From: Sediminibacterium sp.
GTDB taxonomy: Bacteria > Bacteroidota > Bacteroidia > B-17B0 > Aurantibacillaceae
Reading direction: 5' to 3'
NCBI GenBank assembly: GCA_030054095.1
Contig: JASGCO010000027.1
Location: 1-55,907 of the forward strand
Length of the DNA stretch: 55,907 bases
The position numbers were made by a program, and so were the translations under genes. Below the pieces are notes generated by a model. The model searched no databases and was not told the DNA's origin. It saw only the letters and a list, made by a program, of their open reading frames with translations. Below, piece after piece: positions 36,998-45,103 of the stretch (position 1 is the first letter of the stretch; each line of letters begins with the position of its first letter).

Positions 36998-37430
36998 TGG
37001 CGCCACCCGGCTTTTACTGAAACCGAAAACAAAGTAAAAGCCGGGCCGGGTGCTCCGCTATAGCCGGCTGGGGCCTGGCGGTTTTTACAGCGGCTGGCGG
37101 GGTCTTCGTGCCTCAGCCTCCGCGCACGCGCAAAATCACGCCAGCCCCTACGCCGGGCTGCCGCTGCGCCCCCTTGTCGGGGCGAGATGGCAAACTAAAG
37201 TGTATTGAGGATAATAGGTTAAATTTTAGATTTTGATTTCACGGATAAAAATCAGGGAAAGCACTATTGTTTTTTAAACGAAAATGGTTTAGGTTTGGTG
37301 CAAATAACGATTTTACTTAACCAAATAACCAATTGAACCTCATTAGATACTGTTACGATGTTGCGTATAGTTGCCGGAATGGGATAATATACGCAAGTTT
37401 GTTTCGTGTATTAATGAGTTATCGGCTATT
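36998..37430 (+). repeat. GC-rich interspersed element, copy A
   Basis: Related to 51055-51537. It begins with GGCGCCACCCGG, continues with a variable stem-loop (CACCCGGC... / ...GCCGGGCCGGGTG), then a strongly GC-rich, nearly identical ~150 bp, then an AT-rich ~115 bp almost identical in both copies (to ~37308), a diverged part, and a conserved terminal ~70 bp. The last part contains a hairpin (TTGCGTATA / TATACGCAA) in this copy. No ORF is convincing. Its right end is the cassette junction GTTATCGGC at 37418-37426. Confidence 0.85.
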
Positions 37431-37480
37431 CTAACGGACCCCCTGCAAACTTCAAAAGTCGGACAATTGAAAATATTTTG

Positions 37481-37488
37481 TACCTTTG
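37481..37488 (+). promoter_or_regulatory. -7 promoter box (TACCTTTG) of the copper cassette
   Basis: Fits TAnnTTTG, 16 nt before the first cassette gene. It indicates that the cassette brings its own promoter. Confidence 0.55.
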
Positions 37489-37504
37489 AACGTTAATAAA
37501 TAGA

Positions 37505-37888
37505 ATGGCTAAAAAGTTTCACATATTACTCATCATCTTGACACTTGGTTTCTTTGCGACACCAACGTTGACGTATGCTTGTGGAACAAAATCAACAAAG
37601 TCAGAGAAATCTTGTTGCAAAAAATCTAAAAGCGAAAACAGCTCAAAAAAAAACTGTTGTAAAACAAATAAATCCCAAATCGACAAAGACAATAACGATT
37701 GCGATGGAAAATGTAATAACTCAAATTGTAGTTGTCCCACAACACATTTTGCATTTTCAATGCCTTTTTGGACTGAATTAAGAGCAAAAACCTATTTTAC
37801 TGAAAACAAAAAAACAAAAAATTACTACAACGAAAACTATCTTTCTGATGGTTTTGTTTCCATTTGGACACCGCCTAATATAGGCTAA
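37505..37888 (+). CDS. small Cys-rich periplasmic protein, HYC_CC_PP-like
   Basis: 127 residues with a signal peptide (1-25, ending TYA). A Lys/Cys-rich region has two CC pairs (SCCKKSK, NCCKTNK) and CxxxCxxxxCxC, and the protein ends in WTPPNIG. This matches the small HYC_CC_PP proteins that accompany metal-handling genes in Bacteroidota. I infer periplasmic copper binding. It is the first gene of the copper cassette. Confidence 0.75.
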   Translation: MAKKFHILLIILTLGFFATPTLTYACGTKSTKSEKSCCKKSKSENSSKKNCCKTNKSQIDKDNNDCDGKCNNSNCSCPTTHFAFSMPFWTELRAKTYFTENKKTKNYYNENYLSDGFVSIWTPPNIG

Positions 37889-37980
37889 ATTCTTGCCTTG
37901 ACGGCCATAGGATTGTCCAAACGAAAGCATATTATTTGCTTTCAAAAACAAAAATTTTCAAAATTTTAAATTTTCAAAAA

Positions 37981-38844
37981 ATGAAATCAATAAAAATATT
38001 GATGGCAATTACTCTATTGCTATCATTCACAGCGTGTAATGCTCAAATAAAAAACGCTAAAACCGAAAGCGTAAAAATATTCGGTAATTGTGGTATGTGT
38101 GAAACAACCATTGAAAAAGCAGGAAACAAGAAAAGAGTTGCCAAAGTAGATTGGAACAAAGACACCAAAATGGCAACCATCACTTACGATGCAACGCAAA
38201 CCAATAAAGATGAAATTTTAAAACGAATTGCATTGAGTGGTTACGATAGTGAAAAATTTCTTGCCCCAAATGATGTGTACGCAAAATTGCCTGAATGTTG
38301 CCAATACGAAAGAAAAGCACAAACAGTAGCAAAAGTTGAAACGCCAAAAACAGAAATCAAAGAAGACCATTCTGCATACAATCATTCTGCAACAACCGAA
38401 GTAAAGCAAGATATACCGCAACTGAAAGCCGTTTTTGACAATTATTTTGCTGTAAAAGATGCTTTGGTAAAAACAGACGGAAACACAGCATCAACAAAAG
38501 CAAAAGAATTGCTAACAGCAATAAATGCAGTAACAATGGAAAAATTGGCTACCGAAGAACACACCGTTTGGATGAAAGTAATGAAAGATTTAGCTTTTGA
38601 TGCCGAACATATTGCAGACACCAAAGATGCTTCACACCAAAGAGACCATTTTATGTCGCTTTCAAAAAATATGTATGAACTTATCAAAGTTTCAAAAACT
38701 GAAACACCTACTTATTATCAATTTTGCCCAATGGCAAACGATGGAAAAGGTGCAAATTGGTTGAGCAAGGAGCAAGCTGTAAAGAATCCCTACTATGGAA
38801 ATCAAATGCTTACTTGCGGTAAAGTAGTAGAAACAATAAAATAA
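37981..38844 (+). CDS. lipoprotein with HMA and DUF3347 (CusB-like) domains
   Basis: 288 residues from the ATG at 37981; 15 upstream in-frame codons are unlikely. The lipobox FTAC gives lipidated Cys19. A heavy-metal-associated domain follows, with GNCGMC (Cys37, Cys40). A His-containing linker (HSAYNHSA) leads to a DUF3347 helical domain. The C-terminal segment (QFCPMANDGKGANWLS ... MLTCGKV) is typical of copper-binding CusB-associated domains. It probably captures Cu(I) in the periplasm and hands it on. Confidence 0.85.
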   Translation: MKSIKILMAITLLLSFTACNAQIKNAKTESVKIFGNCGMCETTIEKAGNKKRVAKVDWNKDTKMATITYDATQTNKDEILKRIALSGYDSEKFLAPNDVYAKLPECCQYERKAQTVAKVETPKTEIKEDHSAYNHSATTEVKQDIPQLKAVFDNYFAVKDALVKTDGNTASTKAKELLTAINAVTMEKLATEEHTVWMKVMKDLAFDAEHIADTKDASHQRDHFMSLSKNMYELIKVSKTETPTYYQFCPMANDGKGANWLSKEQAVKNPYYGNQMLTCGKVVETIK

Positions 38845-38848
38845 AAAT

Positions 38849-38873
38849 ATAGGGTAGCCTTCGGCTACCCTAT
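38849..38873 (+). terminator. UUCG-loop hairpin inside the copper operon
   Basis: Perfect 11-bp stem ATAGGGTAGCC / GGCTACCCTAT closed by a C(UUCG)G-type loop, 5 nt after the stop. The weak T-tract suggests partial termination or mRNA protection rather than a full stop. Confidence 0.6.
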
Positions 38874-38901
38874 TAATAATTTAAAAAATGAAATTCTTAA
38901 A

Positions 38902-39555
38902 ATGGAAAATCAACAAAAATATATACCAGCATTGGGCTACAATTTTTTAACAGCCTATTACGATTTGGCAATAAAAATCACTATGCCCGAAAAGAAATTT
39001 AGAAGGTTTTTAGTTGAAGAAACTAACCCACAAGCAAACGAGCAGATTTTAGAATTTGGCTTTGGCACAGGACAAAATTTAATTTTAATGCAAAAAGAAA
39101 ATCCGAGTTCAAAACTACAAGGGTTAGATATTGACCAAAAAGTTAAAAATATTACCGAACATAAATTGGAAAAAAATCACATTGAAATTCCATTGCATTT
39201 ATATGATGGCAAAATGTTGCCTTTTGCAGATAATAGTTTTGACAAGATTTACAGTTGCTTAGTTTTTCATCAATTAGATACTGAAACTAAATTGAATTGC
39301 TTAACTGAATTAAATAGAGTTTTAAAATCAAATGGCAAATTAATTATTGCTGATTGGGGCAAAGCACAAAATAGATTGATGCGTTTTACTTTTTGTTTTG
39401 TTCAACTATTGGATGGTTTCAAAACTACAAATGATAATGTTAAGGGTTTTATGCCAAGTTTTATTGAAAAAGCAGGTTTTGAAAATGTTGTAGTTACAAA
39501 ATCTATCAATACAGCCATTGGCACATTCTCTTATTTTAAAGCAAATAAAAAATGA
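38902..39555 (+). CDS. class I SAM-dependent methyltransferase
   Basis: 217 residues with a Rossmann-type methyltransferase fold. Motif I is ILEFGFGTGQNLI, the acidic motif II LQGLDID, then MLPFADNSFDKIYSCLVFHQ and ELNRVLKSNGKLIIADWG as in UbiE-like enzymes. The substrate is unknown. It lies between two copper genes and its 3' end is 10 nt before the multicopper oxidase, so it is part of that operon. Confidence 0.85.
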   Translation: MENQQKYIPALGYNFLTAYYDLAIKITMPEKKFRRFLVEETNPQANEQILEFGFGTGQNLILMQKENPSSKLQGLDIDQKVKNITEHKLEKNHIEIPLHLYDGKMLPFADNSFDKIYSCLVFHQLDTETKLNCLTELNRVLKSNGKLIIADWGKAQNRLMRFTFCFVQLLDGFKTTNDNVKGFMPSFIEKAGFENVVVTKSINTAIGTFSYFKANKK

Positions 39556-39565
39556 AATTCTAAAA

Positions 39566-41830
39566 ATGGATAATCAAAAAAATATTTATAAAAAACTGTT
39601 GCCGATAGTTTTAATGCTTTTGGCAAACACAAATATATTCGGCCAAAAAGTGGTGCGATACGACTTGTATGTAAAAGACACTTTGGTAAATTTTGCAGGA
39701 AACGAAAAACGAGCTATTGCCGTAAATGGACAAATTCCTATGCCAACTTTGACTTTTACAGAAGGCGACACGGCAGAAATTCACGTCCATAATTTGCTCA
39801 AAGAAGAAACCTCTTTGCATTGGCATGGCTTGTTTTTACCCAACAAAGAAGATGGCGTTCCAAACTTGACGCAAATGCCTATCAACCCCAATACTACACA
39901 TATTTATCGTTTTCCCATTATTCAAAATGGTACACATTGGTATCATAGTCATTCGGGGGTGCAGGAACAAATAGGAATGTATGGCAACTTTGTAATGCTC
40001 AAAAAAACAGACGATAAAACGTTTAGAAAAGGCATTGACGATTTACCAACTTTACCTATTGTTTTAAGTGAATGGACAAATGTAAAACCCGAAAACATTC
40101 ATAGAATGTTGCACAATGCCAATGATTATCCTGCGTTGAAAAAAAATTCTGTTCAGAGTTATGCAGAAGCCATAAAAGCAGGACATTTTAAAACCAAACT
40201 AAAAAACGAATGGAAAAGAATGTTGGCAATGGATGTAAGCGATGTGTATTACGAAAAAATATTGATGAATGGAAAGTCAAGTTCAGACCTGACAACCATT
40301 GACGGAAAGGAATTAAAAGCAGGCGATAAGGTACGTTTACGAATTTCAAACGGTGGTGCTTCGTCCTATTTCTGGCTTACTTATGCAGGTGGAAAAATTA
40401 CCGTAGTTGCTAATGATGGCAACGATGTTGAACCTGTGGAAGTGGATAGATTGATTATTGCAGTTTCTGAAACTTACGATATTGTTGTAACTATTCCAGC
40501 GGAAAATACAGCGTTTGAATTTTTGGCAACTACCGAAGACAGAACCAATTCAGCATCATTATACATCGGAAACGGCATCAAACAACTAAAATCGCCACAA
40601 CCGAGATTGAAATATTTTGAAGGAATGAAAATGATGAATGATATGATGAAAATGAATGGCGATTTGGACGATATGGGAATGAATATGAGCCTAAACCAAA
40701 TGGATATGAATGTGGTAATGTATCCAGAAATTACAGGCGACAGCAAACCTAAACAAAGCGACAACGACCCAAATCGGTACAATGCTAATGCTTTGGCAGA
40801 TATTGTAACGCTGAATTATGCAATGTTGAAATCGCCAAATAATACAACACTTCCAAAAGATGCACCAGTAAAGGAGTTAAAGTTTGAATTGACAGGAAAT
40901 ATGAACCGCTATATGTGGAGTATAAACAACAAGGTAGTCTCTGAAACGGACAAAATCCTGATAAAAAAAGGCGAAAATGTGAGAATAGTATTGTACAATG
41001 GCTCAATGATGCGACACCCAATGCACTTGCACGGACACGACTTTCGTTTGCTCAATGGACAAGGCGACAATGCACCATTAAAAAACATTGTGGACATTAT
41101 GCCAATGGAAACCGACACTTTGGAGTTTAACGCCAATGTAGAAGGCGATTGGTTTTTTCATTGTCATATTTTGTACCATATGATGAGTGGAATGGGCAGA
41201 GTTTTTAGTTATGAAAATCAAGCACCCAATCCATTAATTCCAAATCCAAAATTGGCTCAACGAAAACTTTTTGCAGACGACCGCAAATTTCATTTTATGG
41301 CAGAAAACGATTTTGCAACGAACGGAAACGATGGAATGGCAATGTATCAAGGCACACGTTGGAGTATTGGTACAGAATGGCGTTTGGGTTACAATGACCA
41401 TCACGGCTACGAAACGGAAACGCATATTGGACGATACATTGGAAAAATGCAATGGTTAATGCCGTTTATAGGTTTTGATTGGCGTTACAGAAAATTAGAA
41501 ACCGATGCAATGGGAAATGTACACGGAGAAAAAAACCTTTTTGGACAAACGAACACCAAAGACAACAGACGACAGTTTAGTTTAGGCGTTGCCTATACTT
41601 TGCCTATGCTTATAACTTTGCAAACCGAAATTTACCACGATGGAAATTTAAGAGTGCAATTAATGAGAGAAGATATTCCTATTTCAAAAAGAGTAAGAGC
41701 ATCATTTATGGTAAATACCGACAAAGAATATATGGCAGGATTGCGTTACATCGTAAATAAAAACATAGGACTTACAACGCATTACGACAGTGATATGGGA
41801 CTTGGGTTTGGACTATTTTTAAACTACTAA
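39566..41830 (+). CDS. multicopper oxidase (CopA-like) fused to C-terminal barrel-like domain
   Basis: 754 residues from the ATG at 39566. Signal peptide 1-27. Cupredoxin copper ligands: HWH 85-87, HWYHSHS 124-130, HPMHLHGHDF 484-493, HCHILYHMMSGM 532-543, covering T1 and trinuclear sites. A Met-rich segment (about 353-382) may bind Cu(I). Residues ~570-754 are beta-rich, with alternating aromatic strands, and end in FGLFLNY. This resembles the outer-membrane CopB barrel rather than a cupredoxin. I infer periplasmic or outer-membrane oxidation of Cu(I) for copper resistance. Last gene of the copper cassette. Confidence 0.88.
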   Translation: MDNQKNIYKKLLPIVLMLLANTNIFGQKVVRYDLYVKDTLVNFAGNEKRAIAVNGQIPMPTLTFTEGDTAEIHVHNLLKEETSLHWHGLFLPNKEDGVPNLTQMPINPNTTHIYRFPIIQNGTHWYHSHSGVQEQIGMYGNFVMLKKTDDKTFRKGIDDLPTLPIVLSEWTNVKPENIHRMLHNANDYPALKKNSVQSYAEAIKAGHFKTKLKNEWKRMLAMDVSDVYYEKILMNGKSSSDLTTIDGKELKAGDKVRLRISNGGASSYFWLTYAGGKITVVANDGNDVEPVEVDRLIIAVSETYDIVVTIPAENTAFEFLATTEDRTNSASLYIGNGIKQLKSPQPRLKYFEGMKMMNDMMKMNGDLDDMGMNMSLNQMDMNVVMYPEITGDSKPKQSDNDPNRYNANALADIVTLNYAMLKSPNNTTLPKDAPVKELKFELTGNMNRYMWSINNKVVSETDKILIKKGENVRIVLYNGSMMRHPMHLHGHDFRLLNGQGDNAPLKNIVDIMPMETDTLEFNANVEGDWFFHCHILYHMMSGMGRVFSYENQAPNPLIPNPKLAQRKLFADDRKFHFMAENDFATNGNDGMAMYQGTRWSIGTEWRLGYNDHHGYETETHIGRYIGKMQWLMPFIGFDWRYRKLETDAMGNVHGEKNLFGQTNTKDNRRQFSLGVAYTLPMLITLQTEIYHDGNLRVQLMREDIPISKRVRASFMVNTDKEYMAGLRYIVNKNIGLTTHYDSDMGLGFGLFLNY

Positions 41831-41863
41831 ATCAAAAAAACGGACACGGACGAAAGAAAAACA

Positions 41864-42000
41864 GCCGATAACAAGGGTTTTGCAAAATTGGGGCAGAAGT
41901 GCTAAATTTGAACATTGGTAATTCTAATGAACATTTATACTAAATTGAACATTTGTGCCTTGAATGCTCCAACTTCGCAAAGCCCGAAACCGTTACCTGC
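41864..42000 (+). other. attC-like recombination site 1
   Basis: An imperfect palindrome of ~137 bp, 34 nt after the oxidase stop. The outer boxes are GCCGATAAC (41864-41872) and GTTACCTGC (41992-42000). The inner arms pair, for example GGGTTTTGC with GCAAAGCCC, and the pairing continues inward through an AT-rich centre. The layout (short boxes, long bulged stem, position after a stop codon) is that of an integron attC site. Confidence 0.6.
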
Positions 42001-42022
42001 AAGTTTAGAAAAAATAGACGTA

Positions 42023-42441
42023 ATGATTCAATCACAATATATCCTTGATATTTCCGACCTAACTTTTGACGACCACAAAGCTAGTGACTTACTTAGAAAA
42101 CAAGTTGACTTCTTAACTATTACCGAAACCGAACATACTGGTATCGGACTATTCATAAAATTTAGTGCAGACCCAGGTGTAAAAGACTACAAAGCAAACG
42201 AGAATTATTAGTTAACGAGGCAGACAATAAAGATATATTGGAAATGGTAGATGGCGTCGAAATAAAAAATGAATCACAAAATATTTTGGCAAACGCAATA
42301 GTACATTTAAAAGAAGGCATCATAGATTGTTTAGAAATATGGAATAAAAATGGCGAAAACTATCCAGTAGTAGAGCCTGAAAATTATGAACTGACTCAAA
42401 CTTGGCTAGGCTTAAAAGACAAGCGAACAATTAAAAGATAA
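42023..42441 (+). pseudogene. frameshifted cassette gene, unknown family
   Basis: The first part (42023 to about 42200) encodes MIQSQYILDISDLTF..., then stops at 42209. A second frame from about 42195 continues with ELLVNEADNKDILEMVDGVEI... to 42441. Together they would make a ~140-residue soluble acidic protein, so a single indel near 42195-42205 is the likely cause. A sequencing error is possible, as is a programmed shift, but no slippery run is evident. It is the only gene of a second cassette that starts at TTACCTGC (41993). Confidence 0.55.
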
Positions 42442-42446
42442 AACCA

Positions 42447-42455
42447 GCAGGTAAC
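42447..42455 (+). other. R''-type box of a truncated attC site
   Basis: GCAGGTAAC, the exact reverse complement of GTTACCTGC at the start of this cassette (41992-42000), 6 nt after the stop codon. The rest of the expected palindrome is missing; REP-type sequence begins about 35-60 nt further on. Confidence 0.55.
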
Positions 42456-42488
42456 ACAACCTAAATCCCATTTGGGCATTCGGCTTCG

Positions 42489-42617
42489 GCTTTTGCAAAA
42501 GCGGTAGACAAACCCGCTAGCGCGGATTTGCAATCCGTGCGTCAACTATTCAACTATTTCCAAAGTTAATCTACATACAAAACAAAAAAACTAACACACG
42601 GATTACAAATCCGCGTG
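42489..42617. repeat. REP-like hairpins left of the transposase
   Basis: GCTTTTGCAAAAGC is a perfect palindrome (42489-42502). REP1 at 42513-42541 contains CGGATT-TGC-AATCCG. REP2 at 42597-42617 contains CGGATT-ACA-AATCCG and is the same element in inverted orientation. Together they form a BIME-like pair beside the REP-associated transposase gene. Confidence 0.75.
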
Positions 42618-42688
42618 AACAAATATTGACGATGCAGACATGCAGATTACAAAACCACTCGTCAAAGCTCTTAATTACATTTTATCTT

Positions 42689-43258
42689 TTAGTATTCCGT
42701 TAACAATGCAGGCAAAACAATCACATCTAAAACGCTTTCCAAACCTGCATAATTTCTGGCACTGCTAAAAATATAATCCTCTGGTCTTTCTACAATTCTA
42801 TCAACTACCGGATTTTGGTGTATGTAGTTTAATTTCTGATAAGTAAATTTATCAGAAAAAAGTTCTTCTGCATGATAACCATCCTGCCATACTTTATAAC
42901 TCTGTTCTCTTTTTAAATGCAAACAAACGCTCTTAAAAAGGTCAAGAAGCCACTCGCGTCTGCTTTCCGGTTCCTCTTTTATCAGTGATATAATTTTTTT
43001 ACTTGTAAACTTTTTAAAGTCCCGCATAACATCACTAAACGCAATTCCACCTGTTGCCCTGCATATCAGATGAATATGACTTGGCATAATAACATAAGCA
43101 TAAATCTCCAATCCCTTTTGGGCCTGACAATACTTTAAAGCTTCTATTATTGTTTCTCTTTGTGATAAACGCGTAAAAACATCGACCCATGCAACGGTTG
43201 TAATGGTAATAAAATACGCATTATCGTTATTAACAGCCTTGTACTTGGTTGACATCAA
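42689..43258 (-). CDS. REP-associated tyrosine transposase (IS200-like, RAYT)
   Basis: 189 residues of the Y1/HUH transposase superfamily. The HUH motif is PSHIHLICRA near residue 60, and the catalytic tyrosine lies in KFTYQKLNYIHQNPV near 140. It begins with the usual YKAVNNDNAYFITITTV. It is flanked on both sides by REP hairpins, as single-copy domesticated RAYTs are, and lacks IS200 ends. It likely nicks REP structures in single-stranded DNA. Confidence 0.88.
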   Translation of the reverse strand: MMSTKYKAVNNDNAYFITITTVAWVDVFTRLSQRETIIEALKYCQAQKGLEIYAYVIMPSHIHLICRATGGIAFSDVMRDFKKFTSKKIISLIKEEPESRREWLLDLFKSVCLHLKREQSYKVWQDGYHAEELFSDKFTYQKLNYIHQNPVVDRIVERPEDYIFSSARNYAGLESVLDVIVLPALLTEY

Positions 43259-43377
43259 TCAAATGTACTGTTTTTTGATAAATGTTCTTAATAGCAAAAA
43301 GAGGCACACTTTAATGAAACATCATATTAGTGCAAGTAGGAACAGATTCAGGCATTATCTGACATTGAATATTACCG

Positions 43378-43398
43378 CCCGGATTACAAATCCGCGCG
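43378..43398. repeat. REP-like hairpin right of the transposase
   Basis: CGGATT-ACA-AATCCG with GC-rich flanks, same orientation as REP2. It is followed by short GAAC tandem repeats (43397-43412). The remaining ~145 bp before the Crp/Fnr gene show no gene. Confidence 0.7.
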
Positions 43399-43557
43399 AA
43401 CGAACGAACGAATGAATTTAAGCAAACAACTATCACAAGCGGGACGCTCGCGATAGCAATGTAGCAATATAGTAATGGGATCAATATCAGACAAACCATA
43501 ACGCCTGTACTACTCGCATTTTTCGTAAATTCGGCTTTTCAGCCTTACAAAAAGTAT

Positions 43558-44139
43558 ATGAGCAAAACCGCGCCTACCGACGAACTCTTTCTACACTTTG
43601 AAAAGTACATTCCACTCAGCAATACGTTAAAAAAAGAACTTGCCGACCGAATCGTCTTTAAATCCTTTAAAAAAGGAGAGATCATTCATGATGCCAACAC
43701 CATTTGCACCAAAAGTTACTTTATTCAAAACGGGTTAATGCGTACCTATTTTATTAAAGACGGAAAAGAAATTACCGAATATTTCAGCGCGGAAAACGAA
43801 TGGGTAAACTCACCACGAAGTTTTATGCAACAACAACTAGACATTTACTACATTGATACACTGGAACCAACCGATTGTTTTTGCCTGAACGTAAAAGACC
43901 TGGTATTCCTGTTTGATAATTTCCCGGAAATGGAACGCTATGCCCGCCTTTCGATGGGCACTGTATTCGGGCATTACATGGACCGCATCACCTCCATGCG
44001 CTTTACCACCGCAAAAGAAAAGTACAACCACTTTTGCGAAACCTATTCTGCCATTTACCATCGCGTTCCGCTCGGGATGGTTTCTTCTTATCTGGGCATT
44101 GCTCAGGAAACACTAAGCAGAATACGGGCCGAAAAGTGA
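43558..44139 (+). CDS. Crp/Fnr-family transcription regulator
   Basis: 193 residues. The cyclic-nucleotide-binding-like beta-roll covers 20-120 (FKKGEIIHDANTICTKSYFIQNGL). A dimer helix follows, then a C-terminal helix-turn-helix (LGMVSSYLGIAQETLSRIRAEK). The cAMP-binding Arg/Glu signature and an Fnr cluster of Cys residues are not evident, so the effector is unknown. An FNR-type palindrome lies 4 nt after the stop, before the hydrolase gene, suggesting that it controls that gene and possibly itself. Confidence 0.88.
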   Translation: MSKTAPTDELFLHFEKYIPLSNTLKKELADRIVFKSFKKGEIIHDANTICTKSYFIQNGLMRTYFIKDGKEITEYFSAENEWVNSPRSFMQQQLDIYYIDTLEPTDCFCLNVKDLVFLFDNFPEMERYARLSMGTVFGHYMDRITSMRFTTAKEKYNHFCETYSAIYHRVPLGMVSSYLGIAQETLSRIRAEK

Positions 44140-44143
44140 TTTT

Positions 44144-44157
44144 TTGACCCAGGTCAA
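44144..44157. promoter_or_regulatory. FNR/CRP-type operator palindrome
   Basis: TTGAC-CCAG-GTCAA inside a longer inverted repeat (44141-44160). It is between the Crp/Fnr gene and the hydrolase gene, about 55 nt before the latter's ATG. It has the TTGAN-N4-NTCAA form that Crp/Fnr regulators bind. Confidence 0.65.
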
Positions 44158-44211
44158 AAATCAGGTAAATACTTCATCCGATATTTGTACCTGAATTTAA
44201 AGACGAATAAA

Positions 44212-45069
44212 ATGACACATTTCTGCAAACACGTTTTACTGCTTTTAGTGCTGCTGTCTTCAACCGGCACCTTTTCACAAATCACCCTGCCAACACCTCA
44301 GGTTGAAAGTATATTGTACCTGGGGCAGGGCAAACAGCAAGCTCTTATCGTTGGCCTTGGAGGCTCAGAAGGCGGCAATGCCTGGGCAAGCGATTACTGG
44401 AAAAAAACAAGAGACCAGTTTATTGCCAAAGGCTATGCCTTTTTGGCCATAGGCTATTTTAAGGCCAATGGCGCACCCGATACCCTAAATAAAATTGCCA
44501 TTGATGCCGTTTATAATGCCATTAAAATGGCCGCGGACACTAAACACGTAAACACCAAAAACATTGCCATTATTGGCGGATCAAGAGGCGCGGATTTAGC
44601 CTTGCTTTTAGGCAGCTATTACAGCGACATTCATTGCGTAGTAAGCATCGTAGGCAGTAATGCCGTATTTCCGGGACATACCAATCATTTTTCAACTCCC
44701 TGCTGGACCTATCAGGGCAAAGAACTCCATTTTGTGCCTGTTAACGACGCTTCTGTTCCGTATTTGATGAAACGCGATTTAAGAGGAGCGTTTGAAGCCA
44801 TGTTAAACGATACGGTGGCTGTTGAAAAAGCCAGCATCAAAGTAGAACGCCTAAAAGGCCCTGTCCTTTTTCTATCCGCCACCAAAGATGAAATTTGTCC
44901 ATCTGTATCCATGGCCGAAACCATGATGGCACGGTTAAAACAGTCAAATTTTAAATACCCTTACGAACACAAAGTGATCGAAGGCGGACATTCGGAACCC
45001 CTGAAACATTTTGACCTCGTTTTTGATTTTTTAGAAACACACTTTACGCGGAAACAAGCGGCAAAATAA
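44212..45069 (+). CDS. secreted alpha/beta hydrolase, BAAT C-terminal/dienelactone hydrolase-like
   Basis: 285 residues from the ATG at 44212. Signal peptide ends at TFSQ (~23). Nucleophile elbow is IIGGSRGADLALLL with Ser as nucleophile. The acidic residue is probably Asp in SATKDEICPS and the His in EGGHSEPLKH, completing the triad. The fold resembles the acyl-CoA:amino acid N-acyltransferase C-terminal domain but the nucleophile is Ser, not Cys, so an esterase or thioesterase is more likely. Probably under control of the Crp/Fnr regulator just upstream. Confidence 0.8.
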   Translation: MTHFCKHVLLLLVLLSSTGTFSQITLPTPQVESILYLGQGKQQALIVGLGGSEGGNAWASDYWKKTRDQFIAKGYAFLAIGYFKANGAPDTLNKIAIDAVYNAIKMAADTKHVNTKNIAIIGGSRGADLALLLGSYYSDIHCVVSIVGSNAVFPGHTNHFSTPCWTYQGKELHFVPVNDASVPYLMKRDLRGAFEAMLNDTVAVEKASIKVERLKGPVLFLSATKDEICPSVSMAETMMARLKQSNFKYPYEHKVIEGGHSEPLKHFDLVFDFLETHFTRKQAAK

Positions 45070-45103
45070 GACAGATAAATGGCGCAGATCAAAAGACGCT
45101 TCA

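Larger units (their letters stand above)
37419..41992 (+). mobile_element. candidate integron-type cassette carrying copper genes
   Basis: The segment starts at GTTATCGGC (37418-37426) in the terminal part of repeat copy A. It ends in an attC-like palindrome whose first box is GCCGATAAC (41864-41872), the exact reverse complement of the start. In integrons the first bases of a cassette (from the R' box) are complementary to its own R'' box, so this match is what a cassette should show. The contents are four co-directional genes, visibly more AT-rich than the core genes on either side. It is large for one cassette, and the boxes fit the textbook GTTRRRY consensus only partly. Confidence 0.6.

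Noticed and set aside
37000..37200. tRNA or other structural RNA in the GC-rich core of copy A
   Set aside because: Hairpins are present but no cloverleaf or CCA end could be drawn, and copies vary in loop length.
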